Part shown: positions 49,301 to 61,300 of the stretch, piece after piece
Numbering within the stretch: the first letter of the stretch is position 1
How the letters are laid out: each line of letters starts with the position of its first letter
Assembly: GCA_947448955.1 (NCBI GenBank)
Contig: CANFPU010000004.1
Coordinates: forward strand, 20,200 to 84,199
Direction: 5' to 3'
From: Burkholderiales bacterium
Lineage (GTDB): Bacteria > Pseudomonadota > Gammaproteobacteria > Burkholderiales > Burkholderiaceae_C
Length of the DNA stretch: 64,000 nucleotides
Notes under the pieces: model-generated
Told to the model about the DNA's origin: nothing
What the model saw: the letters and a program-made list of their open reading frames with translations, nothing else
The model's database searches: none
Made by a program: the position numbers and the translations under genes

Positions 49301-52300
49301 GCTGGTTCGGTACCCGGTGTAGACCTTGAACTTGTTCAGGTCCAGCACCTGGCTGGCCTCGGTTCCCGCACTGACGCCGTTCACCAGGTTGATGTCGACG
49401 GCGATGTCGTGCGCGCTGGCGGTCAAGCTCTTGACGCCGACCATCGCCACCTCGGAGGCGCCAGCCTGCAGCGAGACCCAATTGCGCGCCGAGGTGCCCG
49501 GCAACACGCGCTCGAAACCGAGCACCAGTCCGAACTGGGCAGCGACCGCGCTGAGCCCGACCGCGCGGTTGTTGACCGAATCGTTCAGATCGATCACGCC
49601 GTCGCCGTTGGTGTCACTGCGATACGGGCCGTTGACACCGACAAAAGCATTCAGGTTGGTGCCGCCAACGGTGATCAGGTCGGCCTGTACGGTCTGGCCA
49701 TTGGCCAGCGTCATGGTCGAGCTAGATTGCTCGATCGCCAGCGTGCCACCGGCGTGGAAAAATCCCGCGACATCGACATCGATACCGCCGGAAGCGCGCA
49801 GCATGCGGCCGCGGCTGCCATCGAAGCCCAGCGTCAGCGTGCGGTCGGTACCGGTCGTGATCTGAACGGCCTGCACCACCGTCGTGTCGCCAACCACGCG
49901 GTCGGCAAAGTCGATCACCACATCAGCCATCAACGCGACCTGGACTTTTGCCACCGCACCGGTGACGCAGGCGAGCCTGGCGTCGAGTGTGGTGACGCCA
50001 CCGGTGTAGTACAGCTTGCCAGCGGACTTCAGATAGTCTGCCAAAGCCTGTGCGGTGCCGGTCAGGGTCAAGGCCTGTGGCGTGCCGCCCAAGGTCACGC
50101 CGGTGCCCGCGCTCGCGGTTAGCGCGCCCAGCGGCGCACTACCGCTGGCGGGCGCCGGCAAGGCCAGCGTCAAGGTCAGCAAGTCGCTGGGCTGAGACCA
50201 GCCCAGCGTGGCGAACGACGCCACATCGAACTTCAGGTTCACCGGTGCGCCGGGGGTCATCTTGAAGCCACCGCTCAGACCCAAGATCGCCGGTGCCAGG
50301 CCGCCGCTAAAGCCGGACTGGGTCCTCAACGCGTCAGGGCCGATCAACAGCTGGGTCTGCACGCTGCCCTGGGCGTTGCTGGCGCTGATCTTCATCACCT
50401 GACCCAGCGTGCCGGTGTAGCCCACGGCCTGGCCCGACGCCAGGTACGCGCTGACCGCCAGCGCCTTGCCGCTCAGGCGCAGCTGGGTGATGCCGGTCGA
50501 CAGTCCGTCGGTCACCGAGTCGGTGTCGGACTGGACCGCACGCAGCGCCACAAAGCCGCCGGCTGCGGCGGTCTCGGACAAGATGGGCTCGAAGTCCGCC
50601 AAGTCACTTGCCCCGGTGGGCAGGCCGACCACGATCAGTGCACCCGTGCCGCTGGCGACATAGGCTGCGCCAGCGTTGATCTTGGCGCGGATCGCCGTGG
50701 CGATATGCGCCAGCGCTGCGTCCGCGCTGAGCGCGACACCGTTGGCGCCCAGGTCAGCGGCCGTCACCTGGTAGCTGACAATGGTTGAACCCAAACCCAG
50801 CGTCAGCGTGTCACCGACCTGGAACACACCGGCCAATGCGAAGCTGCGCATTGGGCTGAGGTCCGTGGACGCCTTCCGGGTGACCAGCGAGTCGGTGCCC
50901 TTGACTGTCAAGGTGCCAATCCCGCCGTCAACATCGAACTGCACGAACTGCGTCTCGGCGCCGCTGCCGAAAGCCCCGCTGCCGAATGGGAAGCTGCCGC
51001 CGCTGGGGTCCAGTGTGGGCGGCAGCGATACCGCCGGGGCGGACAAGCTGGGGCCCTGGTAGACAAAACCGTTCTTGTAGGTGACCAGGTTGATGTCCAC
51101 GCCAAGCGAATGCACATCGAAGCCGATGTCGCTGGGCAGACCGACCATCACGTCGATCGCGCCGACGGTCGCGGTGGCCGCGACCCAGGTGCTGCCAGCA
51201 TGCGCCGTGTCTTTAGGGTTGAACAGCGCCAAACCGAACTCGACGCCGCGGACGCCGAAGCCGCGTGCCTTGGGGTTGATCTCATTGCTGGCGATCACGC
51301 CATCGCCGTTGTTGTCACTGCGGTAGGGCCCAACGCCGACAAAACCCGATAGATTCGTGCCGCCCAGGCTGAGCATCTCGGTCTTGACCTGGCTGCCGTC
51401 GGACAGCGTCACATCCTGCAGACGGCGCTCCATCGCCAGCGAACCCTGCACCTGGAAGAACTGCCCGACGCTGACCTCAAAATCACCGCTGGCGCGGACC
51501 CATTGACCGGCGCTGCCGGGCGCGTCCATCGCAATCGATTTGCCGGTGCCAGTGGTCACTGACAACCCGCCATCGGCGGCCTGGTAGTCCAGCACCTTGG
51601 CGTCGGCATCGAAGGCGGCTGCCACGCCACTGACCAGGTTGATGTCCACCGCCAGGTTGCTGGCCTTGGCGGTCACCTCGGGAATGCCGACCACCGCGAC
51701 GATGCCTGCCTTGGCCTTGACCGTCGTCCACTGCACGCCGGCGAGGTCGTCCTGGCCCGCTGCCGCGTCCGCCAGCACCAGGCCGAAACTGACACCGCCC
51801 ATCGCCAGACCGATCGCATCCGGATTGACGTTGCCATTGCTCAGCCAATAAGGACCGCCCACGCCGGCGAAGGCCTGGAGGTTCTCGCCGCCGAACATCA
51901 AGGTGTCAGCGCGAACAGCGGTGCCATCGGCCAGCACCAGGTTCTGGGTCGATTTCTCGAAGCCCAACGATCCCGAGGCATAGAAAAAGTCAGCAATCTG
52001 AAGCTTGAAATCACCCGATGCGCGGATGAATGTGCCGTTCGTGCCGTTGAAATCAAGCGTTAGGTTTTTCGCAACACTGGGGTTGCCTGCGCTCGCCACC
52101 GTCACGTCACCGGTGACCACGAGCAGCGGCGCGCCGCTGTAGTCGACCACGGTCTTGGCGTCGGTGCCCAGATTGACCGCCACGGCCAAGTTGCTCGCAT
52201 CCATCTTGATCAGCGGCAAGCCCACCTCGGTGGCCGACTCAGACGTCGCTTTCAGGCTGACCCAGCCGCGCGGCACCGCTGCCGCAGCGCCATTCACCGG

Positions 52301-55300
52301 CGCAGCAGGGCGCTCGAAATACACCGCCATCGCCAGGTCGACACCGGTCAACTGGAAGCCAGCGGCCGAGCGGTTGGGGGTCTCATCGTTGAGCGAACCG
52401 TTGTGGTTGCTGTCGATCAGGTAAGGCCCATTCAGGCCGACGAAGGCATCGAGATGGCTCGCGCCGATCACCCAACGCCGTGCCTCGACGGTCTTGCCGT
52501 CAGACAATTTCAGAGATGGCACGAGCGTGTTGCTGACCTGGAAGACGCCATCCACCGTCAGGAAGTCGCTCGTGGTCAAGGTCATGCCAACGTTGAAGCT
52601 TGGCTGGCTGACAAAGTATTCCGGGTTGAAGAACATCCCCAGGCGATTGGCATCGCTCTGGCTGTGGGCCTGGATCGCCACCAGATCGGCCACCGGCCGT
52701 GCGATCACGCTCAATCCCAAACCCTGCGTGCCGACAGCGTTCATCTGCATCAACAGCGATCCGCTGTTGAAGTCGGTCGGGTCGGTCGACCGCTGCGCGC
52801 TGTAGCCGAACAAGCCCGTGGCCTGGCCAAATCGGCCGGTGATCTGTCCGGCGGTGATCAGGTCGAAGGCGTCGTTGAGCTTCGGCCGGTAAAGAGCATC
52901 GCCGGCGCTGCGGACAATGGCCAGTGCGGGTGAGTTGCTGTCGGTCAGCAGCTGGCCTGTGGCCAAGCTCAGCGTGCCCGTCACCAGCAATTGGTCACTC
53001 TGGTGATCACCAGCGAGCGTCAGCTGCAAGGTCTGCCCAGCCGCGAGGGTCTGGTTGCCAACGATGCGTATCAGGCCTGTGGCGTCGGCCCGTCGCAAGG
53101 TGCCCGCCGCCGCGTTGCCGGCAGCATCGACGATGCGCAGCCCGTCAGCCGCCTGCACAACGATGTCGCCCGTACTCCGGAGGCGGCTGGCCATGTCGAG
53201 GGCGGGCAGAACGCCGCCAACCGCCGCAGCGGTCTGCACCAGGTTCACCGACCCGGCAGCACTCAAGGTCACCGCGCCCTGGCCTGATCGCACCAGGTCA
53301 CGCAGATCGATGCGACCGGTTGCGCCCAGCACGCTGAGGTTCACCGCGCCGGTGCCCAGCAGCGATTGGACGCCGCCAGCGCCCACGCTGAGCAACAAGC
53401 CGCTGCTGGCGGCGCTGCCGGCCTGCAGCACGATGTCGCCACCGTCGGTACTGCGTAGACCCGTCAGCGCCAAGACCTCACTGTCCTTGTCCAGACCGGC
53501 GCTCTGTGCGGAGACGGTCAACGCACCGGTGGCGATCGAATCGGCCTCGTTCAGCCGCAGCGAGCCTGCTGCGCTGGCCGCCAGGGTGGTGACGGCGATC
53601 TCCAACGCATTGACCGCGCCGCTAGAAAGACCGGCGCGCACCTCTGCACCGACGTCGTCGCTGGTAGACAAGGCCAATCCTGCGGCAGCGATGTCAGGGC
53701 CGGTGTCAGCGGCATTGGCATCGATGTCGATGATCGAGCCACCACCCGCTTGCAGCGCCACCTGGCCACTCAAAGCCCGCAAGCTGGCCACACCGATCGA
53801 CGTGCCCGCACGGATCACGATGTTGCCGGACTGCGTGGTGCCGCTGTCGATCACCGCGCCTTGGGCCTGGGTCACGCTGCCGCGCTCGGCGCGCAATTGC
53901 ACTGAGCCTCCCTGGCTGAGCAAGCTGGTGTTGGCGAGTTGCACCAGATCGCCCTGGGCCAGCAGGCTGATCGCGCCGCGCTGGTTCGCATCCGGCGTCA
54001 GACTCAGATCACCCGCCAGCCGGAGGTCTGCCGACGAGGCGATGCGCAGACTGCCGACGACCGACACCGCGGCATCGCGCGTGGCACTGTTGTTGTCGGT
54101 GTTCAAGTCGATCAAGCTCACCGAGCCTTGGGTCTCGATCAAAGCCCCACCCGCAGCGCTGCGCACCTGCAGCTGCAGCCACTGGCTCGGGTCGGCGGCG
54201 CGCAGGCGCAACGCATCCATCGCGGTGCTGGCAATCGCCGCCTGGCCGACGCCGGCACTGGCGTCGAGATAGATCGACGCTGCCTGCAGGTCGGCAAAGC
54301 CGCCGCCGGCATGGCCAACGATCGCACCCGAGGTGGCCCACAACGCCGCCTGGCCGGTGGCACTGAGGCGGCTCAGCACGAGGTCGCCCGCCGTCTCGCG
54401 CAGGAACACGGCGCCCTCGACCTGGCCGCTCAGCGCCGCTTCCGCGCCACTGAGATCGATCTTCAACGGCGAGGTGAAGCTGCCGACATCGCCAGCGGCG
54501 GTGGCCAGATCCAGCGTGGTCGCAGCGACGGCCGCCGATGCGCCCGCGACGATGCCGGTCTTGGCTTGCAGTGACAGATTTTTCGCACTGACGCCCGCGT
54601 CGAGCGTCAGCCGGCTGGCCTCGATCAAAGCGTCGCCGGCATGGGCATCGACCGCCCCGGCCAGCGTGACCACGCCAGCGCTGCGCAGCTTCAGGTTGCC
54701 CGCCGCCGTCGCGCTGCCCGACTGCAGGCTGGTGATCGTCAGCGCGGTCGACGACAGGTTGAGCAGGTCCACCGCGCCTTGTGCGGTGATCGACAGACTG
54801 CTGACGGCACTGCCATCGGACAAAGTACCGCGCACCTCACCACCCGCCTCCAGGCGCAGGCTGGCCAGTGCGATGCTCAGCTGGTTCAACGTGATGTTGC
54901 CGGTGGCACGCACTTGCAGCGAAGACCCGCTCTGGATGCCTTGCCGGCTCAGCCAAGCGTCGTCGATCAGTACATCGCCCGAGAGCACGGTCGACAGATC
55001 TGCCAGCGCGTTCGGGTTCTGCACCAGATTGCGCACGGACGCGGCCAAGGTCGAGGTTGACCCGAGACCGATCTGGGCTTGCGCCGAGACCTGTCCGCGC
55101 GCCAGGCTGACATCGAGCTGCGTGCTAGCCCCGGTATAGGACAGGCGATCAGCCGCCTTCAGATAGGCATTCAGGTCCGCAAGTTCGCCGGTCATCGTCA
55201 CGGTATCGACATTGCCAACGCGCGTCAGCGTGACGCTGACGCCGCCGAAATTGCCCGCCGTGGCGTCAAGTGTGCCCGCGCCCGATTCGACCCAGGTCAG

Positions 55301-58300
55301 CGTCAACGGTCCGCTGCCGCCCGACGCCGAAAGGAGGTTGGTCGGCAGGGCCAATGCGGTGGGTCCGGACGCCTGGAGCGACACGGTCTTGGGCACCTGC
55401 AACTGCAGTGTCGGGGCTGACGCCGGTGCCGCCGCAACCACGAGACGGGCTTGCGCGGTCGCACTGCGAACGGGGCTGTCGACCGTCGAGACCGTCACCG
55501 CCAAGGTCGTGGCCGTTTCGCCGCTGAAAAGCAAGCGTCCGGCCGTCGACACCCAGGTGTTCAGATCTTGCGCGGTACCGGTCAAGGTCACCGTGGCGGT
55601 GCCGGTGCCCGAGGCTGTCAAGCCGGCGCTGCTACCGGCGATTTTGAGCGTGCCCGCACCGACCTGCAGTTGCAGCGCCAGCATGCCGGTGCCGCTGACG
55701 GTCGAGCTCCCCAGACGCAATTCAGCGTCCGCGCCTGACAGCAGCTCCACCGTGTCGGCCAACTGCAGCTGGGGCGTTGCCACCAGTCCTTGCGCGCTCG
55801 CACTCAGGCTGAACTCAATGCGGCCCGAGGTGACGATGCCATCGGCGGTGGCTTGCACGTCCAGGAACCCAGCGCTTGAGGTGACGAGCCGAACCTTGCC
55901 TGCCGTCGCCAGATAGCTGTTGATATCGGCCACGCTGCCTTGCAGCAGCACTACGCCGTTGTCATGGGTGACCGTGAGATTGGCATTGCCTGTGGCCAGC
56001 CCACTCAGCGTGCCGCTGGACGCAGTCAAGCGAAGCTGCACGTTACTGGCGGCACCGCTCAAGGCCTGCGCCGCAAAGCTCACTGGGTTGCTGGCATTGC
56101 GGGTGACGACCAGGCCTGTGGGCAGGCTGATCAGCACGCCCTGGGCGGCATTGGTGGCAGCAGGCGCGGCTTGGACCAATTGCACCGTGACACCCGCGCT
56201 GCCCGCCGGGTTGCTCAATTGCAGCGCGAGTGCGCAGGCCTGCCCGGTGTAATTGAGCTTGCCGGCCAACAGGAACGCTTGCAGCGACGCAGCCGTGCCG
56301 GTCAGGGTGCGGGTCTGCGCGGTACCGCCCACGACCACGCCATCGCCGGACACGGCCGTGGCGCTCAGAACGCCTGTGGCGCCGTTGGGCAGCGCCAGGG
56401 TCAGGGTCATCGACCCCTCGCCATTGAGGGACAGCGCACTGCCCCAAGCCAGCGCCGAGGCCTGGCCCGCGCTGATGTACAGGCTGTCCGGCAGGTTCAC
56501 CAGCACCGGCGTCTGCACCTGGGTGCGATCGACCAGCACCAGCGTCCTGCTGGTGCTGCGCAGGGCATCGCCTGCGCCGGCGACCGCATTGAAGGTCAAA
56601 TTGCCCGCACCACTGATCGACAGATGGCCGCTGCTTGTGAGATAACTGTTGAGCGCAGCGGCGTCACCGACCAGCGTCAAATGCCCGTCAACCGTGGACA
56701 CCGTGACACCGCTGGCAGCCAGCGCCGTGACCGTCACGCCCGCCGCGTTGAGCAGGGTCAGCGTGATGGCGCCCGCGCTGCTGTCGAACGGCGCGGAGGG
56801 CAAGACCAGCGCGGTCGATGCCGCGCCCGCAACATAGCGGTCTGGCAGGGCCAGCGCCAGCGAAGCGGCCTGACCCGCGCTGGCCAGCGTCACGGCCACA
56901 GACGATGCGGCCCGCAAAGCAGGCGTGTCCACGCTCGAAACGTTGATCGACAGTGCCGCCGTGGTGCTGGTGTTCAAGCTCAGTTGGTTGGCGCTGATGT
57001 AGGCGTCCAGCGCATCGGCCGTGCCGGTCAGCGTGGCCGCCTGCGCACCCGAGGCCAGGGTGACCGTCACATTCGCGGTACTCACCGCGGCAAGCGTGCC
57101 CGCCGAAGTGCTAATGCCCATTTGCAGCAGGCCTGAACCGGTGTACACCAATCGGTCGGTGCCCAAGCGGATCGCGCTGGCCAAGCCAGATATCACCTGC
57201 ACAGAGGCCGGCAGCGTCAGCTGCGGCGCGGCCTGCGACGTCACCGCTTGCAAGTTCAGCGTCGCGACCGTGCTGACGCCAGACTGAACCGCTGCGATGG
57301 CCACTGAACCCGATGGGCCGTTGTATTGAACAGCGCCAGGGCTGCGCAGGTAAGCATTGATCGCCGAGGCTATACCACTGAGGGTCAAGACGCGCGAAGA
57401 CACCGTGGCAATGACGCCGTCTGCATTGGCCTGACCATCGTCCCATCCGATCCAGGTCCCGCCGGTCGGCGCGGTCAGCGTGACATTCAACGATGTCGAG
57501 GCCGCACTGCTCAGCAGGTCTTGCGGCCACACCAGGCGGGTGGGGACGCTGGCCGAAACCGTCAGTGTCTGTGGCACCACCAGCGACCAACCGCTCAACG
57601 AAGCGGAACTCGCCAAAAGCTGCACCGCCGCCTGCGCCTGTGCCTTGATGAGCTGCCCTTGCGCGCCTGCCGGTCCCTGCAACGCGAAGCTCAGCTGAGC
57701 CAGCGCCGAGGTGTTGAAGCGCAGCGCGCCACCCTGGAGGAAGTTGTTCAGGTCTGCCGCTTTGCCGCTGAGCACCAGCGTGCCTGTGCCGCTGCCCGAG
57801 GCCACAGCCGTTCCGGACGCCGTGAGCACGCCTTTGTCGGCACGGACGGTAAGCGTCAAGGTCTCGGTCGCATCGCTGTGGCTGATCGTGTTAGCGCCGA
57901 AGGTCAACACCTCTGCGGCGCCAGACGCGATCGTCCACTGCGTCGGCAACTGCAGCGCGTGGCCGTCAGCGGTACCTTGCGTGACGCCGTCAGCGGCCTT
58001 CGTCACCAACATGAGCGTCTGGCTGGCGCCACCCGGGCTCAGCGTGAACGACAGATCGGTGTCGCCGGCGACCGGACGCCACTGCACGTTGCCGCGGGTA
58101 GCGAACAGGTTGGTCAGCGCGGTGGCACTGCCCTTCAGGCGCAGCGTGATCGCCGCCACATCGGCCAGTCCGGTTTCTTGGCCGCTGGCGTTCAGGCCCA
58201 CGGCCGTCACGCCCGCGGCGCTCAGTGCCGCGAGGTCGAAGTTGGCCGGTCCATCGCCCAGGTCCAGCGACAAATTGCCGACGCCACTGAAACTGAAACC

Positions 58301-61300
58301 GCTGCCGCCCAGTGCCGCAAGCTGCACCGGCACACCGGCCGTGCGCTGCAGTCCATTGGGCAATCGCATGCTGGCGCTTTCTTGAACCACGCCGGATTGC
58401 GCAGCGGCGGCCAAGCTGATGGTCGTCAGTGCATAACGGGTATTGTCAGTGGCATCTGCCACCTTGACGGTCAGCGTGTCTCCTGCGCCCAGGTAGCTGA
58501 CCGCACCCGCCGATGCTTTCAGCCAGTTTTCAGCGTCAACGACGGTGCCCGTGAAGGTCAGACTCTTGCCGTCGGTACTGATCGCAGTGCCATCGGCCTT
58601 TTTCGCACTCAGTCCTTGACCAGCGGCGGGCGTCGCGGACAAGGTCAACGTGACAGCGACGGCGCTCGTGTAGTCGATATCCACACCCGTCCACTTCAAA
58701 GGCGAAGCGGTGCCGGGAGTGATCGACATGGATGAGGGAGCGCTGACCCATTTCGGTGACGCCACCGAAGTGCCGGCATTGCCAGTCGGTGCCAGCACTT
58801 TGACCTGCGCGCTGCGATCGATGGCCAAGCGGTCTGTCTGGGAGCCGGTCAGGCGATACGAGAGAAGATAACTGGTTGCGCCATCGACAGGCTTCACATT
58901 GTCAGCTTGCGCCAAGTAGTTGTTCAGCGCGGTGATTGACCCGGTCAACACCAAGGTGTCGGTGTTGTTGCCAGCGACAGCAACACCCGAGACATTTGTC
59001 GCCCCACGCAGAGCAGGACCGCTCAACGTGAGCGTGAGGCTGTCTGGAGTCAATGCTGGTGTCAGCCAACTCACCGGTATCGAGCTCGGTGTCGTCGGCG
59101 TGCCGGATCCACTGGAATAAGCCAGTTGAACAAAATCAGTCCAAACCACGAATTCATCGCCACCCTCCTTGTGCAGCACCTCGAACTGGTAGTAAGTCCC
59201 AGCTTTGAGAAACTGCACCGTCGAGCCGATGTTTTCAGCGGATGTATACCATTCGTTGCGTCCGTTGTATTCGGTTTCCTGCGCCGGCTGACCCCAAACC
59301 GGATTGCCATTGCTGTCCACGCTGGCCTTGCCGTTGGCGTCGGTGGCCTGTACGCGAAACTCCACCTGGTTATTGCCATTGGCCCAGAAACGGTAGCTTC
59401 CATCTGCCGGCACCTGTAACCAGCCCGTGAGCCGTTCACCGTAGTTGTCGCCAGTGCCAGCAGTGGTCTGAAAGTTGTTGTCGAGGCCGGACAGGAGCGC
59501 CACTGTGTCTGGATTGTTGACGGTGTACTTCGTCGTGTTCGACGTCAAGTCGCTGACCAGGGTGCCACTGATCGCGTTGAACCTCTCCTGCGCAAATCCA
59601 GTCCCTAACAGACTCCTCAAATCGAATGAATTGACGGCCTGCACAGTCTTGAACTGTGTATACAGATCGGCTGAGGCTTTGACCAGAATATTCGCGTTCG
59701 TCGCTGCTGAGACCGTCGCACTGATACGGGTTGGGACACCCACCGTACCCGCCACAAGGACCCGGCCACTGTTCGACAAATAGGCATTGAGGTCTGCCGC
59801 CGTGCCCGTCAGCACCAGGCTAGAGGTGCCTGATCCACTGACCAGGACATTGCCCGCATTGGTGGCCGTGCTGGCGTGGTTACCGAGCGCGGAGCTCATT
59901 TTTGCCGCCGCATCGACCGTCAGTGTCAAGGTCAGCGAACCCGCGCCGGCATAGCCGATCCGGTTGCCAGCGAGTGAGATTTCGCCGCTTGCCGAATCGA
60001 TGGCGAACGACTCTGGGAAAGTCAATGTCGGGGCAGCAACCTGGTCGTTGAAAGCACCCAGCACATCGACTGCGGCACCACCAGACACAGCAGACAGCAC
60101 ATTGCCACTGCCATCACAGCGCTGAACGGAAACTGTCAACGCCTGGATCCCGGCCGCTGCACTGAATTTGACGCCGTTCACACCGGCCAGGTAAGTGCTC
60201 AGGTTGGCTTCCGTGCCAACCAAGGTCAATTTGTTGGTGCCAGAGCCACTGGCCGTCAGCCCGCTGCCTGCGACATCAACGCTCAGCGTGGTCGACGCCC
60301 CGGCGGTGAACAACACGGTGCGCGTGTCGGTGCTCGACGTTCCCATTGCACCGGCACTGAACACGAGCTTGTTGCCGCTTTGCACGACCAAGGTCTGCGC
60401 CATACCCAAATCCAAACCGGCAACCGAGACACCACCCGCCGTTGAATTTCGGCCTCCCCCGCCGCCGCCGGAGCCGCCTGCGGCACCAACATTCGAGGTC
60501 GTGCCACCACCGCCACCACCGGCGGCGCGTACCGTGACACTGCCATCGGCGGTCGACAGAGAGGACGACTTCCCATCGCCTCCGCTGCCTGTACTGGTGG
60601 TCAGTGCAAGACCTTTTGCACCCACGATCACATTGAAGGTGGCGCCTGACAAGACCCGCAATTTGCCTTCGACAAATTCACCGGCACCCCCGCCGCCGGC
60701 ACCGACCTTGGTTTGCCCGACGGCCGAAGCCCCCGCCCCGCCGCCACCGATGACCAAATACTCAAGAACGGCATCAGCCGAGGGATTGGAAACCGTGAAG
60801 CTTCCGTCGGTTGTGAATTTTTGAACGGTATAGCCGCCGGTCGGCGTGGAGGTGGTGGGCGAACCCGTCACGGCGACGGTCATGCTACCGGTCAAGTAAC
60901 GGACGATCACGACGCCCGTGCCGCCATTACCCCCAATGCCGTTGTCACCCGCACCACCACCACCACTGCCCGAATTGGCCAATCCGTCATAGCCAATGCC
61001 GGCACGTGAACCTAAGCCCCCGCCGCCGCTGCCGCCCGACCCACCATCGGGATACTCGGTGTAAGCATTTAAAAATCCATAAGAAACGGTCACATTGTCG
61101 GTACCGCCACCACCACCGCCAGCGTAAGTAGTCGCTGTGCCCGTGATACTGGATGATCGACCGGCACCGCCAGTGCCACCACTGCTGGTGCCTTGCGAAT
61201 TGAAGCCCGCAGCACCACCCACACCACCCGCACCTCCACCACCACCGCCGGCAGATCGGTTGGTATTGGTTCCCGACTGCGCTGTGCCTCCAGAGAAACC

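Larger units (their letters stand above)
42380..52620 (-). repeat. Giant protein: ten long repeats with DxNxDG calcium-type loops
   Basis: A unit seen ten times, with core SGSLGFEKSTxxxTLxDG, then xDxLxxGGxNLxAFVGxxGPY, an acidic loop, GxxLxGVxFGLVL, VxxVGxxxLTxxAxNLxVDINLVxG, VLDF and LDGSxGxLxRASG. Loops include DSNHNGSLNDE (near 52,400), DNNGDGVIASNE (near 51,300), DTNGDGVIDLND (near 49,600), DANGDGRISGLD (near 49,060) and DSNGDGVVNSSD (near 46,230), all EF-hand/dockerin-like. Later copies lose the loop. Unit 8 is split by four inserted cassettes. Confidence 0.85.
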
